Shown here: one piece after another, positions 32,938 through 43,108 of the stretch
Position numbering within the stretch: the stretch's first letter is position 1
Layout of the letters: each line of letters begins with the position of its first letter
DNA from: Antedon mediterranea
Taxonomy: Eukaryota > Echinodermata > Crinoidea > Comatulida > Antedonidae
DNA length: 60,000 nucleotides
Direction: 5' to 3'
Assembly (NCBI RefSeq): GCF_964355755.1
Contig: NC_092680.1
Span: 21,183,001-21,243,000 of the forward strand
Program-made: the position numbers and the translations under genes
Notes under the pieces: generated by a model
The model's database searches: none
What the model was told of the DNA's origin: nothing
Seen by the model: only the letters and a program-made list of their open reading frames with translations

Positions 32938-33085
32938 AAAGCTTAGTTCCCATTTACATGCATTTACAGACACAACGCAAGTGAATTGACCAATCATAAG
33001 CAACAGTTCGGATGATGCATCACCTCATGATTGGTTAAATTGCACACGGCGCGCTTACATCCTTGTGTTGCGTCCACGTAACTCC
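32938..33085. mobile_element. MITE family B copy, right end worn
   Basis: AAGCTTAGTTCCCATTTAC on the left, with GTGAATTGACCAATCATAAG facing CACCTCATGATTGGTTAAAT and CTTGTGTTGCGTCCACG. Confidence 0.82.
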
Positions 33086-33282
33086 ATACACACCTCCAAT
33101 ATATAACTCCGATATGTTTCAGATTAAGGCACAACTGACATTTGAACTTCCAATCCAGATAATAACGAAATACACGATTTGTAACCGGTCTGCGTACGTG
33201 TGAACGCAGGTGACTTGCCCAAAGTTTCTATTTATTGTGTCCACCAGTAGAAATGTCGAGTTTTGTAAAATTTACAAGCGCA

Positions 33283-33365
33283 AGTAGTATGAGACGCCTT
33301 ATGTGCCAAAATATTTATTTTTTTATTAATAATAAGTCAGAACTCCGTATGAAACCCAGACACAG
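33283..33365 (+). repeat. Dispersed repeat C
   Basis: ACGCCTTATGTGCCAAAATA, a T-run, AATAAGT and ATGAAACCCAGACA, in the same order as the copies at 25653 (minus) and 39252. Confidence 0.7.
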
Positions 33366-33978
33366 GCTAAATTGCAAGATTGATGTAATGCTGATAGAAA
33401 AAAGAGTGCGTAAACATAGTAGCTATAATGACTAATGAATGCAATGGATAGGGAGCAGTAAAACCACTCCATCACCTAGTTTGTTTGGTAGACTATGTTT
33501 GACGACAAGCATGAGATCTATAAACACAAAGCACATAATAAATGAATTAGACTGTGTTTGCTGTTGGGCATTTCGACGACATACTCAGCAGTCACGGAGG
33601 AATTGCGGCACAAATTGAGATATAGGTCAGTTTGGCATGTTCATTTTGGTCAATATCCCGAGTTTTAAGGATATTTCAGTGTTATATCGTTTCTCCATAA
33701 TCATTAACATTACATCTATGTTGGCTGTTGGCATGGTAGTTGTAATTACGTTAGTAAAAAAGAAAATATTTGTTAAGAAATCGTAGCCTACATTAAGAAT
33801 AGGTAATGCTGAATTATTCAAATTTAAAAATGAAAAACAAAAAAGTGTGTTAACGTTAAGAGCGCAAACCGTGGACCTAATGTTCGATCGTAATTTTTAA
33901 AATACCAGACCGTTACTCGACGCATTCTCTACATTAATTTAGTACGTTAGTTTTACATAAAATCAAGTTAGGATATCC

Positions 33979-34090
33979 AATGATTACCGATAATTGCCGA
34001 TATAGTGATTACCGATGATTACCAATAATTGCCGATGATTATTGATGATTACCGATGATTATCGATAATTGCCGATGATTTTCGCTGATG
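33979..34090 (+). repeat. Irregular GATTACCGAT / ATTGCCGATG repeat
   Basis: About nine imperfect units of 11-13 bp built on GATTACCGATGATT and AATTGCCGATG. Confidence 0.85.
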
Positions 34091-34099
34091 ACCAATTCA

Positions 34100-34719
34100 T
34101 TAATGTATGCTCGCCGACACACAATGTGACCGATTCATGTATCATGGTATAGGCCTAAAATATCCATCATGATATTTTATCATTTAAATTGATAAAATTA
34201 ATATTATAATATACATCCACTAAGCTGTTACAATTACGAGTGTTTATGCATTCGTACGCTCTCACAAAACATGACATTTAGTTCATTTGTATTTGAATCA
34301 TACGTTAGGGAAATAAATTTTCCAAACGAACCATAAACTTCAACAAAACTAATCAGTCGCCGTGAAAGATAACTAGAAATATAGTAATTAAACATTCAAT
34401 TTCCATACATTTGAAAATAAAGGACACACGACTCTTATTTATTTATCTACTTGATCTTGATAAATAGTCATTTTAAATTGAAGCATCGCAACATCAACAT
34501 CCAATTAAATTTAGTTGTTCATCCGAAACTAGCATTAAATTTATTGTTTTTTTCCTGTGTGTTGGTTGTTACGCACATTGACTTTTTTCTTGCATTACGC
34601 ACATGGACTATACGACTGGATGACACATCGGTGACCTTTGGTAATTCATTGACATTTCCAGATATAGTAACCAAACATTCGCTAGATTCAAAATCATAGT
34701 TCTTATAACTTAAACTGTG
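34100..34719. other. Intergenic, no gene seen
   Basis: Open frames here show no family resemblance. A short direct repeat (TTACGCACATTGAC / TTACGCACATGGAC) lies near 34570-34605. Confidence 0.5.
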
Positions 34720-34908
34720 TTATGGTGATCGATTTTGATCGATTATAGCAGACGTAAATAAATCACGGGAAGTGTAGGACACTGGAGGACGTACTCCCGC
34801 TGATGAATATTTGACAGAACAGATTGATGTCATAACACAATTCACTGGTAAGAAGTACGGGGCGCCGTTCGAGACACGGAAACTATAAAGGAGCATCAAA
34901 ACAATCAT
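34720..34908 (-). CDS. Weak candidate small ORF or terminal exon
   Basis: I do not recognise this frame. It begins MIVLMLLYSFRVSNGAPYF, which could pass for a short signal peptide, and continues for 62 residues with a less AT-biased codon choice than nearby sequence (PVNCVMTSICSVKYSSAG, then RPPVSYTSRDLF). CTCCTTTATAG just inside the frame could instead be a splice acceptor, making the rest a terminal exon. There is no supporting neighbour or clear polyadenylation signal, so this may be chance. Confidence 0.18.
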   Translation of the reverse strand: MIVLMLLYSFRVSNGAPYFLPVNCVMTSICSVKYSSAGVRPPVSYTSRDLFTSAIIDQNRSP

Positions 34909-35405
34909 GGGGTTAATTTTGTATAACTACCGATTAATTACGTTTTTCTTACTATTTTTATATACAATATTTGTTGACGTATTGTGACGTGTTGAAACCA
35001 CATAGTGACAACTGCTTTAAAGAACTACATAGAGAACAATGAATATAATTACAATTATCATTAATTAATAATTAATATTGCAACGTATAAATATGAAATG
35101 AAAATCAAACAATCAACCATTGCCGTTTTTTCTATATAAAGCTTACATACATTAGTTGCCATTAACGTTCACAAATTTAGCAATTATCAATAATAACCAT
35201 TAGGTTAACAATCAATTAGAAACGATTAGCATACGAATAAGGCAAACATAAATTGCTCACCAGCGGTACGCTTGCAACCATGCCAAAATAACGTGTAGTG
35301 TACGATATAATACAGATATATATATATACAGATTCGAATTTATAGATATTGCCATTATGTCGCTTTTATCAATTTTTTCATAAAGGTCTATCGGTAAATT
35401 AAAAA

Positions 35406-35546
35406 ATGGACGTAAGACGGAGTGATGAAAAAAAGAAGAAACTGGAAGAACAACTAATAATTGAGGCGCGCGCATGTGTCGTCGAGGATCACAAGTACAT
35501 CGTCGAGGATGTAGACAAAGAGGGTACAGTAAATTATTATTAACGT
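35406..35546 (+). CDS. Weak candidate small ORF / first exon, 46 codons
   Basis: The ATG at 35406 has A at -3 and G at +4 and opens a charged frame (MDVRRSDEKKKKLEEQLIIE, then ARACVVEDHKYIVEDVDKEG) that ends at TAA 35544-35546. Possible donors are AGG|GTACAG at 35523 and ACA|GTAAAT at 35528. A ten-base word GTCGAGGATG/C occurs twice, so the acidic part may come from a small duplication. No homolog is recognised. Confidence 0.2.
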
Positions 35547-37577
35547 TCCATATTTACTGACTCTTATATTTTTCATATAAATAAATAAAAAGGCGTTGGC
35601 AATCGTTTCATGTAAAGGGATTTCAATGCATGGCAGAAAACGGAGTTTAAATTTGGAATATATCAGGAATAGAAAGAAATATATTGAGCCTATACCCGCC
35701 GCGGTTTTACCATCACTCTCCAAATATACAAGAACTTCAGTGATTGGTCAGTTTTCTCTGTATTTGCTACTACTTTACAAAAAAGAGCGAGTATTGATTG
35801 TTGGACCGTTTTTGTCTTTATTGAAAAGTGGTTTCTAATCTGTTCAAAATGATGATATTGATTACTGCCGCTTTTTGTAAAACTACTTTTTCCACAAGCA
35901 GATGTGTGGCCATTTGAAACAAAACTGTGGTTTTTTTTCCTCAAAGGCACATGCAAACATATTGTTTTCAATTAGTGTAAATTGACCTTTATTGACCTTA
36001 GAACAATCAATAATTACACAACTCATTCAATATTTGCGTTAAATATAAAATACAAAAAATGACATCAGTACACGGTATTATAGCCACTTCAACTGCAATC
36101 ACATTCTGCAACCGCACTCTCGGCCGCCGCAACCGCACATTCATGGTCTACGCAATAGCTTCGCGATTCTACAACCACGTACTAAAAACAACAAATGCGT
36201 GTCATTACATCATGCAACATTCATTGCTACATACAGCTGCGCCTATCAGCTGCATTTATTAGCCTATTGACAGAGGATTGATAAAATAAACAAGAAAGAT
36301 TTCAAAGCATGCATACGTTATGAACTTAGCAGGCGTGCGTTGTTTGTTGTTTATTAAGACTTTCCGTCATAAATGCTCGCCGCTTACATTAGAGCACGAA
36401 AACAAACGTTTAATCATCATTATAAAGAGTGGGGTGGTGTTGAGTTACTTTATGCAGTCACAATTACTTTAAAATATTAAAAGCATAGTATTGTATTAAC
36501 CACTCTATTGCAGGATTGTCATGTAACAATGCATTATTCGGCTTTATATTTTACATCAATTTGCTACAACTGTATATTTAGTAAATATTTTCATTTCAAA
36601 AGTTTGATAAGCAATAATAGGAAACATGTTTTGTAGGGCCTACCACATTTTATTTGTTTTGATCATGTGAGAAGGAGCATTCATTTGGCTACGCACACTC
36701 AGTTGGTGAATAGTTTCTTTCTCATCCTGAATCATAGTGTGAACACTTTTTAAAATAATCCTTCTTCAATTATTTACATAGGCCTAAAGTGTAATGCAAT
36801 CGAATGAATGTAGTCCTAACTGGTTTCACCTTTAGCAGGCCTAATGGTTGTCTATCCCTCAGGGTCTTGCTCACGGTGTCTAACTACTTTTGTCGGCCAA
36901 TCACTGCACACAAGCTCGTGGAATGCTAAGACGTTCATACATTGGTTACATTAGTAAACATTGGTGCTTTCATCATGGTGTGAATGTATCTATTACATCC
37001 ATAGATTATTAATCTTATCAGGCAACATTTGTAAAGCTGTCTTTAATTATGCAGAAGTTTTGTTCACCAGAATAATTCACACAAATTAGTAGGCCTACTG
37101 ATCCATAATGTTTACGGCACGCAAATTTCCCGGCCAATTTCAGATCAAAATTACGAGTGTAATTGTATCGTATTAGTAGTGTAGGCAGAGGGGGGTTACC
37201 GTGCTCTCCATGAGCATGAAACCATAGTTGACAATGAACTGTGGAAAATACTCTCTGAATTTTAACATTAAAAAATGACGGTACCAAAAAATGGTATTTA
37301 CTCGATTTAAGATAACATCACCTTAAGCCTTTCTCAGTTATCAGGAGAAAGTTTAGTATTCGTTATGCCAGGCTATGAGACTTCTTAACATATCTTACAT
37401 TCCTAAAACTCGACGGTCCACAGAAACGATTATCTTTTAAAAACACTCGCTCGAGTCCAAAATAAACATTCCACTCTATATGGCATTTAAATCGGTACCG
37501 GTAAATGATACTAAGAAGAAAGACAAAAACCGGCTTGGCGCAGAAACCTATAACGCGGCGGTACAAACATTACTTTA
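35547..37577. other. Intergenic, no gene seen
   Basis: Several open frames up to about 90 codons exist, none with a recognisable domain, splice context or composition that separates it from background. Confidence 0.5.
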
Positions 37578-37703
37578 AGTTAGGTTTCCATCGTAACGTA
37601 CGCAACGATGATTTGACCAATCACAAGCGATGGATGAAACAATGGTTTGTCATTGGTCAAATCGCTTACGTCCTGCGTTGCGTCTATAGTGGGAACCATG
37701 CTT
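37578..37703. mobile_element. MITE family B copy
   Basis: GTTAGGTTTCCATCGTAACG on the left, CTATAGTGGGAACCATGCTTT on the right in part, and GATTTGACCAATCACAAGCG facing TTGTCATTGGTCAAATCGC. Confidence 0.85.
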
Positions 37704-37709
37704 TCACAA

Positions 37710-38660
37710 ATAAAGTTGCTTGCGTTGTTGTCATTAAGTTTTACTTCAGGTTATGTCCAGAATATCTTACATTGGTTGTTGTCCATACATGATACATTTG
37801 TTTTTACCCGAAGATATTATTAAAGTTCATATGAAATACTAATAATAAGAAATTCGACAGTATTGACGTCAATCCTTTTCAAGTAGAAAAATAATATAAC
37901 GTCTAAACCATTAGAACGATACACGCCAAAAGCACAGTTTTATTTAAAGATATATCAGGCTTATAACAAGGACGAAATAAACAAATTCTAGAAGGATAGG
38001 AAGCCATGGATATACTGTACAATATGTAGGCCTGCGGTACCTCAAGAGTAAACGGTGCTCTTAGCTAATATTTTTAATTTAGGAATTTTCAAGGATATTA
38101 TATCAGCGAACTATTTCACAGTACAAACATACAGATTATAAGATTCTATACAAAAGAGTGAGTCTTTAGAAGTTGACTTTAACCAACAACATAAATTTGT
38201 ACACTGCTATATCATAACTAAAATTAACATTGGAAGTATATACGTCAACATAACAGCACCAATTACACGTAAATTGGTTTACCTTGTTTTATCTTAATTA
38301 ATGGAAATATTTGCATGAGTCAATTTTAACTCTCTGATCTCAGCTAATGTACCGAGAGTAATCCTATAATCCATACTGTAATACTGATGTTATATTATGG
38401 AACCTTGGAAGTCAATTCTATAAATGAACTGACTTGCACTTAAACCTGGCACATACGGGTACTCAGAAGAGATACACACATGACGAAATGACATTCAACT
38501 TGCGCGTACAGAACTTCAGCATGACGCAACCCCAAATAGACGCGCTGTTGTTTTCTATCAAATTATATCATTTAAACGTTATTTCCTCTATCATAAACAA
38601 ATACCCGCTGATTTTCTCATTATTCCATTATCGACAAAAATGTTTAAATAATTTGATGAT
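37710..38660. other. Intergenic, no gene seen
   Basis: AT-rich text leading to the promoter-like cluster at 38.66 kb. Confidence 0.5.
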
Positions 38661-38664
38661 GCCG

Positions 38665-38708
38665 ATGACGTAATCCATTTCCGCGCGCATGCGCAAGATG
38701 GCGGAAGG
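38665..38708 (+). promoter_or_regulatory. Compact housekeeping-type promoter cluster (CRE, NRF1, YY1, ETS)
   Basis: Within 45 bp lie TGACGTAA (ATF/CREB type), GCGCATGCGCA (NRF1 type), AAGATGGCGG (YY1 type) and CGGAAG (ETS type). This order is typical of TATA-less promoters where the YY1 word surrounds the start codon. The ATG inside it reads MAEGFNFLKT and stops. A weak donor GAAG|GTTTCA would make it a very short first exon. No downstream exon was identified. Confidence 0.45.
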
Positions 38709-39120
38709 TTTCAATTTCTTAAAAACATAACGTTAATGGATTGTGTAACCTGTTAAAGTGATTGTAGCTTTCTGCTGTTAGACATGCAAAATTATTCGAT
38801 AATATTTAATTAAATTAAACTTTGTATTGCCGAATGATGACGTCACGTGGTTTGATTGTTGCAAAATGTCATGCTCATAATTACAACTTCATAATATGTC
38901 TCAAATAATACAAATTATAAAATGAAAGAAAGCAGAATACATAAATTGAAAATATTGTTAATCGTAAACGAAATGATGTATATTATTTATAGGCCTTGTC
39001 TTTTATGGTTAAAATTAACTGTTTATTTTGTCTTTTTTTGTAATAAGAGATATTACTATTTTTGCCGGCAAATTCATCCTTATTGTTAATGTTGGAGGCA
39101 CAATAAATTTAAGTGATGGT

Positions 39121-39262
39121 TAGGTTATTGTGGACGCATCGCAACGACGGGCGCAACGCAATGAAAGTTAATCAATCAAAGTGACAGTTTCGGACTGTCC
39201 ATCCCACGTGATTGGTCACATATCTTGCGGTATACGCTTACGTCCTACCTACGAAACGCCAT
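39121..39262. mobile_element. Diverged MITE family B copy
   Basis: GGTTATTGTGGACGCATCGC on the left, AAGTTAATCAATCAAAGTGA facing CCACGTGATTGGTCACAT in the centre, and CGCTTACGTCCTACCTACG on the right. Confidence 0.7.
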
Positions 39263-39332
39263 ATGTGCCAAAATATTAATTTTTTTACTAACATTAAGTA
39301 GAAAAAACAGTCTGGAACCCAGACCAACGTCC
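39252..39332 (+). repeat. Dispersed repeat C, abutting a family B element
   Basis: ACGCCATATGTGCCAAAATA, a T-rich block, ACATTAAGT and GTCTGGAACCCAGACC. It overlaps the worn right end of the family B copy. Confidence 0.7.
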
Positions 39333-39671
39333 GAACTATTTATATCCACGTGACACCCGACTCGCGTACTTCTGGAACGTGACATCTATAAACAAACGTG
39401 AACCATAAACCAACTCGTTTGTAAAAGAAAATATTTTAATTGCGTGATTATAAAATTGTCTACATTAGGACAGTTCAGTGGCGTGCTGACGTCACACGGA
39501 AGCGTACTATTGAAGTGAGCACGTGTTTACTATTATTAAATAACGATAATGACGATGCAGGTGGAAAGGCAAATATTATTAATAGAGATGGAAACAGCAT
39601 TTTACCCCACGGTGACAGATGTAATAATATAACTTACCGGTGTAACACTTTCGATCCAAACTTGCTCGATC

Positions 39672-39872
39672 CAAGCTTTGTCTACACTATCAAACAAGTT
39701 TGACAAAAAAAAAGTGTGATGTGCCCAAATATGGTAGTGATATGCTTAAATATGGTAGTGATATGACATCATGTCAAAAAATGTTACTTTGATTGATTGA
39801 TTGATTGATGTCTGTCTATATGGGCAAATCACATTTTTTTTCCACATATTTGTTTGACAGTGGCAAGGCTTT
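39672..39872. mobile_element. MITE family A copy with GATT microsatellite inside
   Basis: AAGCTTTGTCTACACTATC on the left and TTTGTTTGACAGTGGCAAGGC on the right in worn form; two AAATATGGTAGTGATATG units; then (GATT)5 inserted before the right half. Confidence 0.85.
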
Positions 39873-39879
39873 GTGTAGT

Positions 39880-40811
39880 ACTAAATTAAGGATTCCATAT
39901 AATTACACTTCTTATCTAAACAAAATACTAGACAGAGTATCTATAGGAATTTAACACTTTATCTTCATAATATTAGGCCTACATTAATTCGTCTACGGAC
40001 GGCCAATGGTCTAATTGTCGACGAAGATGATGACGCCGTTCCCCTTATGGAATCTTACGTCCCACCAGAATGTAGTCTGCTCATTTACCATATTTGGTTG
40101 ATCTATTTTTTGTATTAAAGATCTTGAGAATTATTGACGAAATTAATTTGATTGTGACTAAAAGTTGGTGTGATTTATCCGACTTTAACCAAATCGGTTT
40201 TCTGCGCCGCGCACTGATTGCGTATCCAACTTAATTATGACGCGACGCGCTTTGTTAGAAAGTACTTAAGTGCTGTGCGACGCGCTTTTACGTAGAGTAC
40301 CTACCGTACAATCTCTCTACAGGTACCTTTCTAATCCAACTTCAATTTTGGTATGGTAGTTCGACATGAACCATTTTGGATGTATAATATAGTCAGTCAA
40401 CTAATATGTTCAAATGTTAAATTATAACAATGGGAGAGCCAACGTATAAATGCCCATTCAAGTTGTAAAATTCTTAGCTTTGTTAAGGTTAAGTTTAGTT
40501 ATTGATTGTCGACAACAACCTGGCCGGAAGTACCATATCCCTTTAGATAGATGGTAGACTGGATAGTGAGAATCGAAAGCCTTCCTGTAGTGTTACATTG
40601 ATTCCCGTTTAAACGGACACTTTCCTTATTAGTTAGAACCTAAACAAAGATTATTTGAACCACTCATCATATCATAATTTAATATAACGGCAAATATAAA
40701 TTATAATAATGCATCGATTCCACGCGCGCGCGTGCATGGGACATGTACGCACGCAGTCCAATTTAATTTATTGATTGGAATTTCTACAAAAGTGATACAA
40801 GAGATAATACT
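39880..40811. other. Intergenic, no gene seen
   Basis: A CG-rich pocket (GACGCGACGCGC, CGACGCGC) near 40230-40290 and CACGCGCGCGCG near 40722 are the only departures from AT-rich background. Confidence 0.5.
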
Positions 40812-40897
40812 ATGGGCGGCCATTGGGCCAAAATAGCCAAACGTTGGCGTACGAACAATTCCGCTCCCGTAGCCAAACAAATGGCGCTAAAGACATC
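40812..40897 (+). CDS. Candidate first coding exon of an unrecognised gene
   Basis: ATG at 40812 in a strong context (A at -3, G at +4) opens MGGHWAKIAKRWRTNNSA, then PVAKQMALKT, 28 codons. The frame meets a strong donor ACATC|GTAAGTAA at 40898. The exon is more GC-rich than the flanks and sits in a CCAAT-containing stretch (GGCCATTGGGCC). A possible next exon follows TTTACAG at 41111-41117, but its continuation stays in frame only briefly. I do not recognise the peptide. Without splicing the frame ends in TAA at once. Confidence 0.28.
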
Positions 40898-40899
40898 GT

Positions 40900-41754
40900 A
40901 AGTAACTCACCCAACGTCCCTGACAGTTTTTTTATGTTGAACTTCTTGATGTGAACACTAAAAATCAGCATTACCATCGATAATATTATGAATTACAATT
41001 TAACCAGTAAAGTTGAATATGTCCACTGGTGCGAGGATAATGGGTTCAGTAATTATATCAAAGCTTCTAGAGGTCGAAATAATAACACCGTGTTATTAAC
41101 AATCGTTAGGTTTACAGGTACCATGGAAACAACAACAGTTGGATGAACAGTGGTAAATTATTGCTATAAAAATACCGGACTTAAAAATAATATAGGCCTA
41201 CATCGAAATTGGTTGCTGAGTTGCGTGGAAACGAACTGAAGTACCTTAAAATACTGTTTATGATAGTGACGCGACAAACTTAATCGTAACAATTATACAA
41301 AAAAACAATACTTCATTAATAATAATATAATATATTAAGTCAAAATTGCTTCGATTAAAATCAAACCATTTCGGGACGCATGCATTGAAAATAATTTACC
41401 TTAATGTTACCTTATTCGAGAGCTATGGAATCCAAGAGCACTCCACGTTATGTTCCTAGATACATTATTAATGTCATTCAGTTATTGTCACATTCAAGAT
41501 AACAGGAAGGTATCTGTCGCTACGCCTCATCTGTCACTTTCTCGTATTCAAATGGTCACGTCACAATTCCAAATCAGCGTCGATATACGATAGACAGCGG
41601 GCGCTCTCCCTGTCACTACGCTGTTGAGAAATGTTAAAATACGGCAAACGGAATTGGCGTTTGATGTAGTAAATTTGGTGGCGGTGTTCAAAAACACGAC
41701 TTTAAAAGTTGATTTTTAATTGTTTTATTATGAATAAGTTAGTCAATTTAAGTT
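40900..41754. other. Intergenic, no gene seen
   Basis: Apart from the tentative acceptor at 41117 there is nothing recognisable. Confidence 0.45.
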
Positions 41755-41902
41755 AAGCTCTGTCTACAAACTTTATGTGTCAAATAAATGTATATATTGA
41801 CATAATGATGTCATATAACTAACCATGTTTGTGCATATCACTACCATTTGGGCACATCACATTTTGTTGTCACATAAAGTTTGATAGTGTAGACATAGCT
41901 TT
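41755..41902. mobile_element. MITE family A copy
   Basis: AAGCTCTGTCTACAAAC on the left, TTTGATAGTGTAGACATAGC on the right, and GACATAATGATGTCATAT in the centre. Full-length symmetry with small gaps. Confidence 0.87.
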
Positions 41903-42485
41903 ATTTATTGACGATTAAAAATTAAGTTCCTTGTACAGTATTGTATGTTTTTGAAAAAATCAGTAAAAATAAATGTCTGCATGTCCGAAAATGGATATAA
42001 TATTTGATATAAAATGGGGTAGAGACTTTTTTTTCTGAATACAGAAAAAAATAGAGAGCGTCTATCGTATTCTAGTTTCAATCATAATATCATTCAAATA
42101 TAAAAAACAAAACAAAAAACAATAAACATAGAGTATAATTTAACTGTTACTGATTATTTCTATTTATTTAGCAAAGAATGTATATACATTTGAAAACGAA
42201 CAGTAACTTCAATTGGTACATTCTGGTAAAAGAGCAGAGTATCTTAAGACACAATGAGAGAATGGCTTACATCATGCAATGGACATTAAGACTGGAATAT
42301 TAAAATAAGTGGGTGTTTTATATCCTAGCTAGAAATACTGTTTATTAAAAACATGGGCTTCTTTATTTCTACAAAAACGAATGTTGAATGTTATTTTATT
42401 TTAATAATAATTTTCAACCTAAATGATGTTTATACTAAATAAGATACTAAATGTAAATCATGCAAAATGTTACTGAATGTTGTTA
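41903..42485. other. Intergenic, no gene seen
   Basis: AT-rich text without recognised features. Confidence 0.5.
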
Positions 42486-42822
42486 TGCACTTGTCAATTG
42501 TATGACTCACTATACGACCCCCGGGAGAGGTGCGTCATGGGTGCGTCATTTACAAATAATTACTGACGCAGGGGTGCGTCAAAAAACCTAGATGGTACGT
42601 CACATCAATGAACAAGGTGTGTCAATGTCCGTCACTTTACCACCCACCATATCATAAACAACATGGTCACAGTGCGTCAAAATGGGTACGTCATGGTCAC
42701 CTAAAGGTTAAGTCACCTTTTTGACGAACGGGTGCGTCATGGTATTCAAAAGTATGACGCACATCGGACAAATGACGCACCTCTCCCGGGGGGGGGGGGG
42801 GGTCATACAATTAACAAGTGCA
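42486..42822. mobile_element. Foldback element with GGTGCGTCA repeats, about 337 bp
   Basis: The left arm GCACTTGTCAATTGTATGAC and CCCGGGAGAGGTGCGTCA is matched by TGACGCACCTCTCCCGGG and GTCATACAATTAACAAGTGC on the right. The interior carries at least eight GTGCGTCA or TGACGCA words in both orientations. A run of 15 G separates two parts of the right arm. It lies about 290 bp downstream of the RPA2 stop. Confidence 0.85.
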
Positions 42823-42877
42823 TTAGCACATGAGAAGCAACTTATGTGCCATCCCCATAGAGGTGTTGTCATCAAAC

Positions 42878-42920
42878 CTAGAGTGTCAACCTCGGCATAA
42901 TTGAGTAGTTGACACTCTAG
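42878..42920. other. 13-bp perfect hairpin
   Basis: CTAGAGTGTCAAC at 42878-42890 and GTTGACACTCTAG at 42908-42920 with a 17-base loop, between the foldback element and the RPA2 3' end. There is no T-run, so it is not a Pol III terminator. Confidence 0.85.
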
Positions 42921-43108
42921 TAGTTTACTATGATTTCCCACAAACCAACAGCTCTGTATTTCTCACATTATTAGCATTTTCTAATGTTAGCTCACTTTGA
43001 TTTCAAAACAAAAGATAAATATGAAACTGAAAGTGTCACCAAGAAAGTTGCTTATGATTGTTTTTCTTGTATCGATGATGTCATCATAGTCAAAATCATC
43101 ATAATCAT

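Noticed and set aside
37018-37287. 89-codon minus-strand frame
   Set aside because: No recognisable domain or splice context, composition like background.
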